The notes: generated by a model not told the origin, from the sequence alone. Positions 1-9,178 are shown, counted from the first letter of the stretch. The stretch: 64,000 nucleotides of DNA from Candidatus Borkfalkia ceftriaxoniphila (GCF_004134775.1 NZ_SDOZ01000004.1:62001-126000); one strand, 5' to 3'. Made by a program: numbers and translations.

Positions 1-348
1 TATTTTATCCGCAAGGACGGAAAGGGAATATTGTATCTCAACGATACGGGTCTGCCCGACGAGGGTTTGTATGATTTTCTGCGGGAGCATAAACTGCGCG
101 CCGACCTCGTGAGTTTCGACTGTACGCTCGGCGGCAGTCAGGAGATTCATTCGGGAAGGCATATGAACGTGTACGAGAACGCGCAGGTCTTGGAAAAACT
201 TTTGAGAATCGGCGCAGCCGCGCCCGACGTGCGGGCGGTCATAACGCACTTTTCGCACAACGCCGCGCCTTTTCGGAAAGATATGGATTCGCTCGCCGCA
301 AAATTCGGATTTATCGCCGCCTACGACGGCATGACGATCGAAATTTAA
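1..348 (+). CDS. MBL-fold metallohydrolase, C-terminal part (5' end outside window)
   Basis: The reading frame is open from base 1, so the true start lies to the left; about 115 residues are visible. The segment has the look of the C-terminal half of PhnP-like metallo-beta-lactamase-fold phosphodiesterases: a strand ending in LYLNDTG, then DLVSFDCTLGG, GRHMN and ITHFSHN. The aspartate of SFDCT and the histidine of THFSHN match late metal-ligand positions in the fold; the HxHxDH motif would be upstream and is not visible. The substrate cannot be told from this fragment. Confidence 0.75.
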   Translation, partial: YFIRKDGKGILYLNDTGLPDEGLYDFLREHKLRADLVSFDCTLGGSQEIHSGRHMNVYENAQVLEKLLRIGAAAPDVRAVITHFSHNAAPFRKDMDSLAAKFGFIAAYDGMTIEI

Positions 349-381
349 AAACCCGCCGTACAATTTGTGCGGCGGGTTTTC
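347..381. terminator. Bidirectional intrinsic terminator
   Basis: An 8-bp stem, ACCCGCCG (351-358) with CGGCGGGT (370-377), has A residues on the left and T residues on the right. It lies between two convergent genes and can serve both strands. Confidence 0.8.
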
Positions 382-891
382 TTAACGCTTTACTTCATAG
401 ACGATATGGGGCATGACCATTCCGTAATAATATTTGGTCTGTTTGCCGACGGGTATCATGCCGTTTCGCACGGCGACCGCGATCGAGGGCAGATTGTTTT
501 CGCGGATAATGGAATATACGGCGGGAAAATCCAACTTTTCGAAAGCGTAACGTTTGCAGGCGGCGGCGCATTCGGTCGCGTAACCCCGATGCCAGAATTT
601 TCTGCGGAAAAGATAGCCGATCTCGGGCACGAGCGCGTCGTCCCATTTCTGCATGGTGATCCCGCACTGGCCGAGAAATTCGCCGCTTTTTTTGTCTTTT
701 ACAGCCCACAGCCCGAACCCGTATATGCGGTACCGTTCGATCTGTCGTTCGAGCCATTCGCGCACTTCGCCCTCCGAAAAGGCGTGTTCGTAGGCGTACA
801 TCGCCTTCTCGTCCTGCAAAATCGTGCACAGATTGCCGAAATCGCATTCGGTCAGTTCGCAAAAGAACGTGCGCTCCGTTTCCGCGATCAT
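382..891 (-). CDS. GNAT acetyltransferase, RimJ/RimL type
   Basis: The 169-residue protein has the RimL-type N-acetyltransferase layout. It starts with ETERTFFCELTECD and carries GFGLWAVKDKKSGEFLGQCGI in the central strands. EIGYLFRRKFWHRGYATE is the acetyl-CoA-binding helix, and IRENNLPSIAVAVRNGM is the usual late motif. This family acetylates protein N-termini, small amines or antibiotics; the substrate here is unknown. Its ATG overlaps the stop codon of the upstream pentapeptide-repeat gene in an ATGA arrangement, so the two are probably co-translated. Confidence 0.85.
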   Translation of the reverse strand: MIAETERTFFCELTECDFGNLCTILQDEKAMYAYEHAFSEGEVREWLERQIERYRIYGFGLWAVKDKKSGEFLGQCGITMQKWDDALVPEIGYLFRRKFWHRGYATECAAACKRYAFEKLDFPAVYSIIRENNLPSIAVAVRNGMIPVGKQTKYYYGMVMPHIVYEVKR

Positions 892-1535
892 TGCACGATC
901 ACCCCCAGATTTTTGATTAGATCCGCCGCCTGCACGGCGTTGATTGTCGCGCCTTTGAGTTCGGAAAGATCGGCGGAGATCTCGATGCCGCTCAATTTGC
1001 TGTCGCTCAAATTAATCCCTTTGAGCGAGGTCGTGTAAAAATTCACGCGCGTAAAATCGCATTTGGAAAAGGCGACGCCTTTCAGTTTGCCCATGGCGAC
1101 GTCGGCAAAAGAAAAATCGCACTCCTTCCAGCAGGCGTTCTGCATTTTTTCCGCGTTCAGATTGGCGTAAGAAAAGTTACAGCCCGTCGCGACGATCTCT
1201 TTCAGGACGCTTTCGGACAGATCCGCGCCCATCCATTTGGATTGCAGAAAGGCGCACTGCTTGAAATAGGAATTGCGTAGGCTGCCGTTGGAAAAATCGC
1301 AGCCGCGGAACACGGCGTTGGTATATTCGAAGCGTTCGAAGGCACAGTCGTTGAATTTGCAGTTTTCGAACACGCAGCCGAAAAATTCGGCGTGCCCGAA
1401 CCGTTCGTTTTCGGCGCGGAAATTTTTGAAAATTTTTTGTTCGATGCGCTCTTCCGTGTCGCGGTATTCCGATACTGCGGCGGAAAAATCGGCGGGATAA
1501 AGCGGCTCGGGAAATTCGGGCTGCAAAATGCGCAT
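888..1535 (-). CDS. Pentapeptide-repeat protein
   Basis: The protein has 215 residues. After a non-repetitive N-terminus of about 55 residues it becomes a run of A(D/N)LxX-like pentapeptides: FFGCVFENCKFNDCAFERF, then CDFSNGSLRN, GADLSESVLKE and DFSFADVAMG. These form right-handed quadrilateral beta-helices, and some family members protect DNA gyrase; no such role can be claimed here. A longer reading frame extends upstream, but ATG at 1535 has a GGAGG site and lies downstream of a consensus promoter. It is the first gene of a two-gene operon with the acetyltransferase. Confidence 0.85.
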   Translation of the reverse strand: MRILQPEFPEPLYPADFSAAVSEYRDTEERIEQKIFKNFRAENERFGHAEFFGCVFENCKFNDCAFERFEYTNAVFRGCDFSNGSLRNSYFKQCAFLQSKWMGADLSESVLKEIVATGCNFSYANLNAEKMQNACWKECDFSFADVAMGKLKGVAFSKCDFTRVNFYTTSLKGINLSDSKLSGIEISADLSELKGATINAVQAADLIKNLGVIVQ

Positions 1536-1565
1536 GATCGTTGCCTCCGTGAATTTGATTGTTTC

Positions 1566-1594
1566 AGTATATCGTATAATTACCCTGCTGTCAA
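1566..1594 (-). promoter_or_regulatory. Sigma-A promoter of the pentapeptide/GNAT operon
   Basis: On the minus strand TTGACA (1589-1594) and TATACT (1566-1571) are separated by 17 bp, about 30 nt upstream of the pentapeptide gene start. Confidence 0.75.
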
Positions 1595-1614
1595 GCGCGG
1601 ATCCGGCGGAAACG

Positions 1615-1643
1615 TTGACTTTTCGCGGTAAAAATAGTATCAT
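1615..1643 (+). promoter_or_regulatory. Sigma-A promoter of the M29 aminopeptidase pair
   Basis: TTGACT (1615-1620) and TATCAT (1638-1643) are separated by 17 bp, about 22 nt before the expected transcript start region and upstream of an AGGGAGGAG ribosome site. Confidence 0.6.
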
Positions 1644-1672
1644 AAAGGGGAAAGGACCAAGGGAGGAGAACC

Positions 1673-2899
1673 ATGAAAAAAAGTCTGCTGAAAAATTACG
1701 CGAAACTCATCGCCGTTGTCGGCGGAAATATACGCCCCGGGCAGGACGTGGAAATTTTTGCCGAGCCCGACCAGCCCGCGTTCGTCACGTATTTGTGCGA
1801 AGAATGCTACAAGGCGGGCGCGCGCAGCGTGCGTGTCGAGTGGTCGAGCCAGGCGGTCGACCGCCTCGCCGCCCGCTTCGAATCGCAAAAGACGCTCTCG
1901 CAGGTGCCTTCGTGGGAAGAGGAACTTTTAAAAGAGCGCACGGAAAAACTGCCCGTACGCATCAAGATCCTGTCCGCCGACCCCGACGGCATGAAGGGCG
2001 TAGACCGCGACAAACTCACCAAGGCGCAAGCGGTGCGCTCGCTCATTACCAAACCTTATCAGGACCGCATGACCAACCGCTATCAGTGGTGCGTGGCGGC
2101 TGTGCCTTCCGTTGGTTGGGCGAAAAAGATTTTCCCCGACGAGCGTTCCAACGCGGCGGTGGAAAAATTGTGGCAACTCATATTGGAAACTTCCCGCGCG
2201 GCGGGGAAGGATCCTCTCACCGACTGGATGTGGCATAACCGCGCCTTGAAGGAGCGCTGCGAAAAACTCAACGCCATGGGACTTGCGTCCCTCGAATATA
2301 AAAGTTCCAACGGCACGGATTTTTCCATAGCCCTCATCCCCGAAGCGGAATTCATCGCGGGCAAAAAGGTGACGGCGGACGGACATTATTTCAACCCCAA
2401 CATTCCCACCGAAGAGGTGTTCACCACGCCTCTCAAAAATTCGGCGCAGGGACTGGTGCGCGCGACGCGGCCGCTCTCCTACGGGGGCGAACTCATCGAG
2501 GATTTCTGGATACGTTTCGAGAACGGAAAGGCGGTCGAGTGGGGCGCGGAGGAGAATGAAAAACTGCTTGGCGACATCATCAACATGGACGAAGGCTCGT
2601 GCTATCTGGGCGAATGCGCGCTCGTGCCCTGCGATTCTCCCATCAACAAGAGCGGTATTTTATTCTATAACACCCTGTTTGATGAAAACGCCGCCTGCCA
2701 TCTGGCGCTCGGGCGCGGCTATACCAATACCGTGAAGAACTTTGCCTCATACGGGCGCGAACAATTCGCCGCAATGGGCATCAACGATTCTTCCGTGCAC
2801 GTCGATTTTATGGTTGGCACGCGCGATCTGTTCATCACGGGCGTTACGAAAGAGGGCGCGCGCCTGCCCATTTTCGAGCGCGGCAACTGGGCGTTTTAA
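1673..2899 (+). CDS. M29 family metallo-aminopeptidase (first of a tandem pair)
   Basis: The 408-residue protein is a full-length M29 (AmpS/PepS/AmpT-type) aminopeptidase, which removes N-terminal residues from peptides using a two-metal centre. The known ligand pattern is intact: E248 in PTEEVF, E314 in YLGECALVP, H343 in ACHLALG, and H376 and D378 in VHVDFM. Landmarks NGTDF and NPNIPTEEVFTTP are also present. It has no signal peptide, so it is probably cytosolic and acts in peptide turnover. The ATG at 1673 follows an AGGGAGGAG site. A close paralog begins 9 nt after the stop, so both are likely read from one mRNA. Confidence 0.93.
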   Translation: MKKSLLKNYAKLIAVVGGNIRPGQDVEIFAEPDQPAFVTYLCEECYKAGARSVRVEWSSQAVDRLAARFESQKTLSQVPSWEEELLKERTEKLPVRIKILSADPDGMKGVDRDKLTKAQAVRSLITKPYQDRMTNRYQWCVAAVPSVGWAKKIFPDERSNAAVEKLWQLILETSRAAGKDPLTDWMWHNRALKERCEKLNAMGLASLEYKSSNGTDFSIALIPEAEFIAGKKVTADGHYFNPNIPTEEVFTTPLKNSAQGLVRATRPLSYGGELIEDFWIRFENGKAVEWGAEENEKLLGDIINMDEGSCYLGECALVPCDSPINKSGILFYNTLFDENAACHLALGRGYTNTVKNFASYGREQFAAMGINDSSVHVDFMVGTRDLFITGVTKEGARLPIFERGNWAF

Positions 2900-2908
2900 G
2901 GAGAAACC

Positions 2909-4135
2909 ATGAAAAAGACTGTTTTGAAAAATTATGCGAAACTCATCGCCAAGACGGGCGTCAACGTAAAGAGCGGGCAGGACGTGATCATTCGCGCGGA
3001 ACTCGACCAGCCCGAATTCGTGGCGTACGTGGCGGAAGAATGTTACCGTGCGGGCGCAAGGAACGTGCGCGTGGAATGGTCGCATCAGCCCGTTTCCAGG
3101 CTCAACGCGATTTATCAGAGCGAGGATACCCTCGCGGAAGTCGCGCCCTGGCAGGAAGAAAAACTGCGCGACCAGTCGCTCTCTCTTCCCGCCGTCATTT
3201 ATCTGGAATCGGCGGATCCCGACGGCATGAACGGCGTGGACGCGCACAAAGTGAGCAGCGCCTCCATGCGCCGCTTTCCCAAGATCAAACCCTACCGCGA
3301 CGCGATGGAAAATAAATATCAGTGGTGTATCGCGGCGGTCGCGGGCAAAAACTGGGCGAAAAAAGTATTTCCCAAAGAAAAAAACGCGCAGGCTGCCGAA
3401 GAAAAATTATGGGAGGCGATCTTGCGCTGTTCCCGCGCGGAAGGCAATCCCATCGGCAACTGGAACGAACACAATAAAAATCTTTCCGAACGCTGCCGTA
3501 TCCTGAACGGACTTCATCTGAAAAAACTTTTTTACCGTTCGTCCAACGGCACCGACCTTACCGTGGGGCTCATGCCCGAAGGCGTGTTTGCAGGCGGCGG
3601 CGAAACGACGCTTTCGGGCCGCTATTTCAATCCGAACATTCCGTCGGAAGAGGTGTTCACGACTCCCCGACGCGGCTTGGCGGAGGGTGTCGTGTACTCG
3701 ACGAAGCCGCTCTCTTATCAGGGGCAGTTGATCGAAAACTTTCATCTGCGCTTTGCGGACGGAAAAGTGACGGAGGCTGCGGCGGAAAAGGGCGAAGAAG
3801 TGCTCAAAAAAATGCTCGCCATGGACGAGGGCGCGTCCTATCTCGGCGAATGCGCGCTCGTGCCGTTCGATTCGCCTATCAACGAGAGCGGTCTGCTCTT
3901 TTACAATACGCTGTTCGACGAAAACGCCAGTTGCCACCTTGCGCTCGGCAGGGGCTTTTCCATGTGCGTGAAGGGTTATGAAAATTATTCCGACGAAAAG
4001 ATCAAAGAACTCGGCGTCAACGATTCGATGATCCACGTCGATTTCATGATCGGCGCCCGCGACCTTTCCATCGAAGGCGAAACGGAGGACGGTGCGCGCG
4101 TGCCCATATTCGTAAACGGTAACTGGGCGATTTAA
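2909..4135 (+). CDS. M29 family metallo-aminopeptidase (second of a tandem pair)
   Basis: This is a 408-residue paralog of the preceding gene with identical length and ligand numbering (E248, E314, H343, H376, D378). The two align without large gaps from MKKxxLKNYAKLIA to the GNWAx C-terminus, so the pair arose by tandem duplication. Divergence lies mainly in the N-terminal domain (residues about 50-200), which shapes substrate access in this family, so different peptide preferences are possible (inference). AAGGAGAAACC precedes the ATG. Confidence 0.93.
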   Translation: MKKTVLKNYAKLIAKTGVNVKSGQDVIIRAELDQPEFVAYVAEECYRAGARNVRVEWSHQPVSRLNAIYQSEDTLAEVAPWQEEKLRDQSLSLPAVIYLESADPDGMNGVDAHKVSSASMRRFPKIKPYRDAMENKYQWCIAAVAGKNWAKKVFPKEKNAQAAEEKLWEAILRCSRAEGNPIGNWNEHNKNLSERCRILNGLHLKKLFYRSSNGTDLTVGLMPEGVFAGGGETTLSGRYFNPNIPSEEVFTTPRRGLAEGVVYSTKPLSYQGQLIENFHLRFADGKVTEAAAEKGEEVLKKMLAMDEGASYLGECALVPFDSPINESGLLFYNTLFDENASCHLALGRGFSMCVKGYENYSDEKIKELGVNDSMIHVDFMIGARDLSIEGETEDGARVPIFVNGNWAI

Positions 4136-4213
4136 AAATGTCGCTCGGAAAGCGACCAAATGTTGAAAGATTTGCGCTATACTGATGCCATCGAAACAAG
4201 GAGGCATCGGAAT

Positions 4214-4909
4214 ATGCGCAAAAATTTTACGGAGATCATTTTCATTCTCGACAGGAGCGGCTCGATGGGCGGGCTCGAAAAGGACGTGATCGGAGGTTTC
4301 AACGCTTTTATCGAAAAGCAGAAAGAACAAAAGGTTGAGGGCGCGGTCACGCTCGTGCTTTTCGACGATAAGACTGAGACGGTATTCGATCGCGAAAATT
4401 TACGGACGACGCCCCGCCTCGGCGAAGACAAATACTATGTGCGCGGCAGTACGGCGCTGTACGACGCAGTGGGGCGTACCGTGGCGGAAGCGGGGCAAAA
4501 ACTTGCCGCGCTCGTCGAGAGCGAACGGCCCGACCGCGTGATCGTCGCCGTCACGACGGACGGTTTCGAAAACGCCAGCCGCGAATATACGCAAAAACGA
4601 GTGCGCGGGATGATTGAGCATCAGAAACAGAAATACAACTGGGAATTTCTCTTTCTGGGCGCGAATATCGACGCGGAGCAGGTCGCGGGCGGAATCGGGA
4701 TCGGCAGAGAGCGCGCGGCGAACTTTGCGGCGAGCGCGGAGGGCGTGCAGTATACGTTCGACAGCGTGGCCAAAGCGGTCTGTATGATGCGCGCTGGCGA
4801 AACCGTTTCCGAAGAATGGAAGGCGGGTGAAAAAAAAGGCGCTCCCAAGCGTCCCGCGGTACGGGCGAAAATTCTTCCGTTGATGGTATGCCCGAAAAAA
4901 GACAAATAA
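4214..4909 (+). CDS. Cytosolic VWA-domain protein
   Basis: The protein has 231 residues and is essentially a single von Willebrand factor A domain. The MIDAS motif DRSGS is at residues 13-17, the downstream threonine is probably in GSTALYDAV, and the aspartate in VTTDGFENAS. There is no signal peptide or membrane helix. Similar stand-alone VWA proteins are common in Clostridia and have no settled function. I chose ATG 4214 over an in-frame ATG at 4160 because AAGGAGG lies 5' of it at the right distance. The C-terminus is basic and low in complexity. Confidence 0.85.
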   Translation: MRKNFTEIIFILDRSGSMGGLEKDVIGGFNAFIEKQKEQKVEGAVTLVLFDDKTETVFDRENLRTTPRLGEDKYYVRGSTALYDAVGRTVAEAGQKLAALVESERPDRVIVAVTTDGFENASREYTQKRVRGMIEHQKQKYNWEFLFLGANIDAEQVAGGIGIGRERAANFAASAEGVQYTFDSVAKAVCMMRAGETVSEEWKAGEKKGAPKRPAVRAKILPLMVCPKKDK

Positions 4910-4919
4910 AAAAATGAAA

Positions 4920-4955
4920 AAAGCGGGGCGATATTCGTAAGAAAAGCCCCGCTTT
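4920..4955 (+). terminator. Hairpin after the VWA gene
   Basis: AAAGCGGGGC (4920-4929) pairs with GCCCCGCTTT (4946-4955). The T-run after it is short, so termination may be partial. Confidence 0.6.
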
Positions 4956-4959
4956 CAAG

Positions 4960-4988
4960 TTGCTTTTACCGTAGAAAAAGGGTATAAT
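4960..4988 (+). promoter_or_regulatory. Sigma-A promoter of the GNAT/MFS/MATE group
   Basis: TTGCTT (4960-4965), 17-bp spacer, TATAAT (4983-4988). The next ATG is 27 nt downstream. Confidence 0.75.
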
Positions 4989-5014
4989 GTTGAAAACAAA
5001 GACGAGGCTGTAAA

Positions 5015-5461
5015 ATGATAAGAGAAATCACCCGAAACGACCGCGATTCATTTTTGCGCTTATCCGACGAATTTTACAAGTCGGAAGCGGTATTGCACGA
5101 TATTCCCGCCGCTTATCACGAGGCGGCGTTCGACGAACTGATGCGCTCGAAAGAGTACGCGTCGGCTTATATGATAGAGTGGGAGGGCGAGATCGTCGGC
5201 TACCTGCTCACCGCCAAGACCTACTCGCGCGAGGCGGGCGGGCTCGTTTTATGGCTGGAAGAAATGTATATGCGTCCCGCATACCGCAGCAAGGGATTGG
5301 GGAAAGAGGCGTTCGCCTTTATCGAAGCGCTCGCCGCGCGCGAAAATATCCGCCGCCTTCGTCTGGAAGTGGAAGAGGACAACGTGCGCGCGCGTTCTCT
5401 CTACGAGCGGCTCGGCTATCGGCCTCTCGAATACGGACAGATGGTGAAAGAACTCGGATAG
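5015..5461 (+). CDS. GNAT N-acetyltransferase
   Basis: The 148-residue protein is a single GNAT domain. It has an N-terminal IREITRNDRDSFLRL strand-helix, the acetyl-CoA loop MRPAYRSKGLGKEAF (RxxGxG type), and RRLRLEVEEDNVRARSLYERLGY, the usual last strands. The substrate is not predictable. It leads a group with the MFS gene 10 nt downstream and a MATE gene after that. Confidence 0.88.
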   Translation: MIREITRNDRDSFLRLSDEFYKSEAVLHDIPAAYHEAAFDELMRSKEYASAYMIEWEGEIVGYLLTAKTYSREAGGLVLWLEEMYMRPAYRSKGLGKEAFAFIEALAARENIRRLRLEVEEDNVRARSLYERLGYRPLEYGQMVKELG

Positions 5462-5471
5462 AGATATACGT

Positions 5472-6677
5472 ATGAAAAAATTAGGCGTCAACCACACGCT
5501 CGGCGCGTGTTACATAGGCTACATCACGCAGGCGATCGTCGTCAATTTCGCACCTCTCCTGTTCGTCACCTTTGTGGCGGATTACAATATCAGTCTGACG
5601 CTCATCGGGGCGATGATCACCGTCAATTTCGGGGTTCAACTGCTCGTCGATCTCGCGTCGTCGCTGTTCGTGGATAAGATCGGCTATCGGCCGTGCCTCT
5701 TCGCCGCGCACGGCTTTGCCTGCGTCGGGCTTCTGCTTCTGGCCTTTCTTCCCGATCTTCTGCCCGTGCCGTGGGCGGGACTGTTTATCGCCTCCGCCGT
5801 TTATGCCGTCGGCGGCGGACTGTTGGAAGTGCTCGTCAGTCCCGTGACGGAGGCTCTGCCTTTCGAGGATAAAAAGGCGAAAATGAGCCTTTTGCATTCC
5901 TTTTACAGTTGGGGACAGATGGCTGTCATTCTGCTTTCCACGCTGTTTTTCGCAATTTTCGGCATCGGGAACTGGAGGATACTCGCCTGTATCTGGGCGG
6001 CGGTGCCGCTCTTGAACGGCGTGTATTTCCTCTTCGTGCCCATTTATAAACTGGTGGAAGAAGGGGAGAGCCAGCCCGTGCGGCAACTCCTGTCCACCAA
6101 AAAGTTTTGGTTTTTCGCGATCTTAATGGTATGCGCGGGCAGCGCAGAACAGGCAATCAGCCAATGGGCGTCCGCGTTTGCGGAATCGGGACTCAACATT
6201 TCCAAAACGCTGGGAGATATTCTCGGGCCGTGCGCCTTCGCACTTTGCATGGGCGTGTCGCGCGTGCTGTTTTCCAAATTCGGGGAACGCATCCCCATCC
6301 GCACGGCGCTGCTCATCGCGGGTACGGGCTGTATCGCGGGATATGCGATGTGCGTCTTTTCGCCCGCGGCGGCGCTTGCGCTCGTCGGGTGCGGCGTCGT
6401 GGGATTTTTCGTTGGCATCATGTGGCCGGGCGTGTTCAGTTTCGCCGCCAGGGAGTGCCCGAAAGGGGGTACCGCCATGTTCGCCTTTTTCGCCTTGGCG
6501 GGCGACGTGGGCTGTTCTCTCGGTCCCACGGCGGTGGGCGCGCTGTCCGATACGTTCGGCAGCATTTCCTTTGGGCTGGGTGCGGGCGCGCTGTTTCCCG
6601 TACTCGCCGTTGCCGTGATCTTTTTTTCCAAAACGGGAAAAAGAAAGCAAGATGATCTTCCGCAAATTTTAAAATAG
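5472..6677 (+). CDS. Major facilitator superfamily transporter
   Basis: The 401-residue protein has about 12 hydrophobic helices and resembles sugar/drug-type MFS permeases. ADYNISLTLIGAMITVNFGVQLLVDL is the helix 1-2 region, and the loop VDKIGYRPC is the expected A-motif position. Helix 11 reads FALAGDVGCSLGPTAVGALSD. The substrate is unknown. It begins 10 nt after the GNAT gene and ends 12 nt before the MATE gene. The ribosome site is weak, so translation may depend on coupling. Confidence 0.85.
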   Translation: MKKLGVNHTLGACYIGYITQAIVVNFAPLLFVTFVADYNISLTLIGAMITVNFGVQLLVDLASSLFVDKIGYRPCLFAAHGFACVGLLLLAFLPDLLPVPWAGLFIASAVYAVGGGLLEVLVSPVTEALPFEDKKAKMSLLHSFYSWGQMAVILLSTLFFAIFGIGNWRILACIWAAVPLLNGVYFLFVPIYKLVEEGESQPVRQLLSTKKFWFFAILMVCAGSAEQAISQWASAFAESGLNISKTLGDILGPCAFALCMGVSRVLFSKFGERIPIRTALLIAGTGCIAGYAMCVFSPAAALALVGCGVVGFFVGIMWPGVFSFAARECPKGGTAMFAFFALAGDVGCSLGPTAVGALSDTFGSISFGLGAGALFPVLAVAVIFFSKTGKRKQDDLPQILK

Positions 6678-6689
6678 AAGTACGAGAAT

Positions 6690-8039
6690 ATGAATACCGA
6701 TCTTACGGTGGGAAAACCGTGGAAAGTCCTTTTAAAATACATATTGCCGTTGTTGGGCAGCGCCGTCTTTCAGCAACTTTACACGTTGGCGGATACCGTC
6801 ATCGCGGGGAAATTCGCGGGGAGATCCGCGCTTGCGGCGATCGGCGCATCGACGGCGATCGTCAATATCCTGATGGCGATCGCGCTCGGCGCGAACGCAG
6901 GCTGCGCGGTGCTTGTCTCCCGCTGTTTCGGGGCAAAGGAAAACGCCAAAGTCAAATCATCCGTCTATACGGGGCTGATCGCTTTCGGGGCGTTCAGCGT
7001 CCTGCTCATGACGGCGGGGCTCGCCTCCTGCGCGCCCATTCTGCGTGCGCTCAAAACGCCCTCGAACGTGCTCGACGCGAGCGTCGTGTACCTCAATATC
7101 TACTACATGGGATTGCCGTTTCTCATCCTGTACAATCTCGGAACGGGTATCTTTTCCGCGCTGGGCGACAGCCGCACGCCCTTTTATTTTCTCGTGTTTT
7201 CGTCTGTGACCAACGTGATATTGGATTATTTCATGGTGCGGCCGTGGGGGATCGCGGGCGTCGCGTGGGCGACGTTCATCGCGCAGGGCGCGGCGTGTCT
7301 TCTGACGCTGTTCGCGGTTTTTCTGCGCCTGAAAAAAATCAAAACAGAGGAAAAACCGAAAATATTTTCAGGAGCGCTCTTAAAAATGCTGCTCCTTTTG
7401 GCGCTTCCCGTGGCGCTGCAAAACAGTTTCGTTTCGGTGGGGAATCTCATCGTGCAGGTCAAGATCAACGGCTACGGCGATGCGGTGATGGCGGGCTTTA
7501 CGGCGGGTTCTAAACTGATGATCTTCTGCACCACCTGTTTCTGCACGTGCGCCAACGGGCTGACCAATTTCGTTTCGCAAAATTACGGCGCGCACGAGTT
7601 TACTCGCATCAAGCGCGGATTTTACGCGGAACTCGTCATTTCCACGCTGCTCGTGGCTGCGTTTTTCGCGGCGGTGTTCTCGTTTGCGGAACCGCTCGTC
7701 AAACTGTTTTTATCGGAAGAGGAGGATACCGCAAAGACTCTGGAAGCGGGCGTGCAGTTTGTCCGCATCGTATCGCCCTTTTTCTTCGCCGTGAACGTCA
7801 AAGTTTCGGCGGACGCGGCGGTGCGCGGGAGCGGCGGCAACGCGGGCTTTATGGTCAGCACTTTTACCGATTTGCTGCTGCGCGTCGCGTTCGCGTTTAT
7901 ATTGACTCCGTCGATGGGATTTGCGGGCGTATGCTGGGCGTGGCCCGTCGGCTGGACGCTCTCGACGTTTGTCGCGCTCGCCTATTATTTCCGCCGCCCG
8001 TGCCTGAAAAAGTCTTATATCGCGGCAAGCGGCAGATGA
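6690..8039 (+). CDS. MATE-family multidrug/cation antiporter
   Basis: The 449-residue protein has 12 predicted membrane segments and MATE family landmarks: GKPWKVLLKYILPLLGSAVFQQLYTLADTV at the N-terminus, GAKENAKVKSS in the first loop, LGDSRTPFYF, and FTAGSKLMIF opening the second half. Members export drugs or organic cations using Na+ or H+ gradients. It forms an apparent operon with the preceding MFS gene; both being exporters suggests a detoxification unit (inference). Confidence 0.9.
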   Translation: MNTDLTVGKPWKVLLKYILPLLGSAVFQQLYTLADTVIAGKFAGRSALAAIGASTAIVNILMAIALGANAGCAVLVSRCFGAKENAKVKSSVYTGLIAFGAFSVLLMTAGLASCAPILRALKTPSNVLDASVVYLNIYYMGLPFLILYNLGTGIFSALGDSRTPFYFLVFSSVTNVILDYFMVRPWGIAGVAWATFIAQGAACLLTLFAVFLRLKKIKTEEKPKIFSGALLKMLLLLALPVALQNSFVSVGNLIVQVKINGYGDAVMAGFTAGSKLMIFCTTCFCTCANGLTNFVSQNYGAHEFTRIKRGFYAELVISTLLVAAFFAAVFSFAEPLVKLFLSEEEDTAKTLEAGVQFVRIVSPFFFAVNVKVSADAAVRGSGGNAGFMVSTFTDLLLRVAFAFILTPSMGFAGVCWAWPVGWTLSTFVALAYYFRRPCLKKSYIAASGR

Positions 8040-8062
8040 TATTGCTATGATAAGGAGGAACT

Positions 8063-9178
8063 ATGGCCAATTTTCTCGAACAGATGGAATCGAACATTTT
8101 CGACGCGCAGATCACCCGCCTCGCCCGCAAGACGGGCAAGACGCCCGATAAGGAATTTATGCGCGCCATGTATTACCGCGTCAAAGAGCGATATAAGGAG
8201 GAACTGCAAAAGCGCAAGATCGTTCTCCGCCAACTCGACGCCGTGCGTCTGGACGAGATCGTGAGTTATGTGTTCTATTATCATCTTTTCCATACGGCGC
8301 ACCTGCCGCAGCCGCTCGTCGCGCAGTTGGAAGGGGATGAAAACTACCGCGGTTTTCTCGTGCGCGACGTGGCGGTGTACATGGTCATCAACGAGCACCT
8401 CAACGTCGAAAAACTTTCCAATACTTCCGAATATTCCCCCGAGATCGCCGCGTACAACATGGCGTGCAGTTATTCGCTCTTCGTGCTCGGTTCGTTCCGC
8501 GGCGAAAACAGGCGCATGAACGGGATCAATAATCTCTTCAAAAAGGCGATGATCACCATTAAAAGCGTGATCAGCCTGCTTGCGGGCGGCAACAGTTGCG
8601 ACGCGGTCATTTTGTGGCGGCATCTCCACGAACTTGAATGCGTGCTGCTCGTTTTGAACAACGCGGACGACGAAATGTTCTTCAAGTACATCAAGCACAT
8701 GGAATATTTCAATATGGAGGGCAGTCCCAACGGAGAAGAACTGCAAAAGCGCCTGTCTGAGGAATGTAAACAATACGGCGTGAAGGAACGGAACGCCTTT
8801 ATCAATTACGGCTGGCTTTTATACGTGCCCGGATTCAAGGAAGAAGTGGGCAAGGAATACCGCCTCAATTTCAAAGAGGGCTTGCAGCGCCTTGCGGGGC
8901 AGGGAGGCAGGCATCCCGCCTATGCGAGCGCAAGCAAGATCCTGCACCCCTCGGCGTGGGTCGTGACCATCCGCGACGACAAATTTTATAAATTCACGCT
9001 GTTCGAATTGTACCGTTCGCTCACGAATATCGTGGAGCAGATCAAACTTTACGTCGCACGCTACCGCGAAAGTTCAATCAAAGCGTCGGAATGCGACAAT
9101 TATTTGAAGAGCATCGACGGCTATATGAACATCATTGTCCGCAACAATAAGATCATCGCGGTCAAATACCCGGATTGA
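8063..9178 (+). CDS. DUF5677-like helical protein of unknown function
   Basis: The 371-residue soluble protein is alpha-helical. Residues about 165-200, with LLAGGNSCDAVILWRHLHELECVLLVL, resemble the core of DUF5677-type proteins, where a helix carrying an arginine-rich turn is followed by a hydrophobic helix. I cannot assign a biochemical role. A GGAGG site precedes the ATG, and a strong terminator follows the stop. It may be co-transcribed with the MATE gene, 23 nt upstream. Confidence 0.6.
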   Translation: MANFLEQMESNIFDAQITRLARKTGKTPDKEFMRAMYYRVKERYKEELQKRKIVLRQLDAVRLDEIVSYVFYYHLFHTAHLPQPLVAQLEGDENYRGFLVRDVAVYMVINEHLNVEKLSNTSEYSPEIAAYNMACSYSLFVLGSFRGENRRMNGINNLFKKAMITIKSVISLLAGGNSCDAVILWRHLHELECVLLVLNNADDEMFFKYIKHMEYFNMEGSPNGEELQKRLSEECKQYGVKERNAFINYGWLLYVPGFKEEVGKEYRLNFKEGLQRLAGQGGRHPAYASASKILHPSAWVVTIRDDKFYKFTLFELYRSLTNIVEQIKLYVARYRESSIKASECDNYLKSIDGYMNIIVRNNKIIAVKYPD

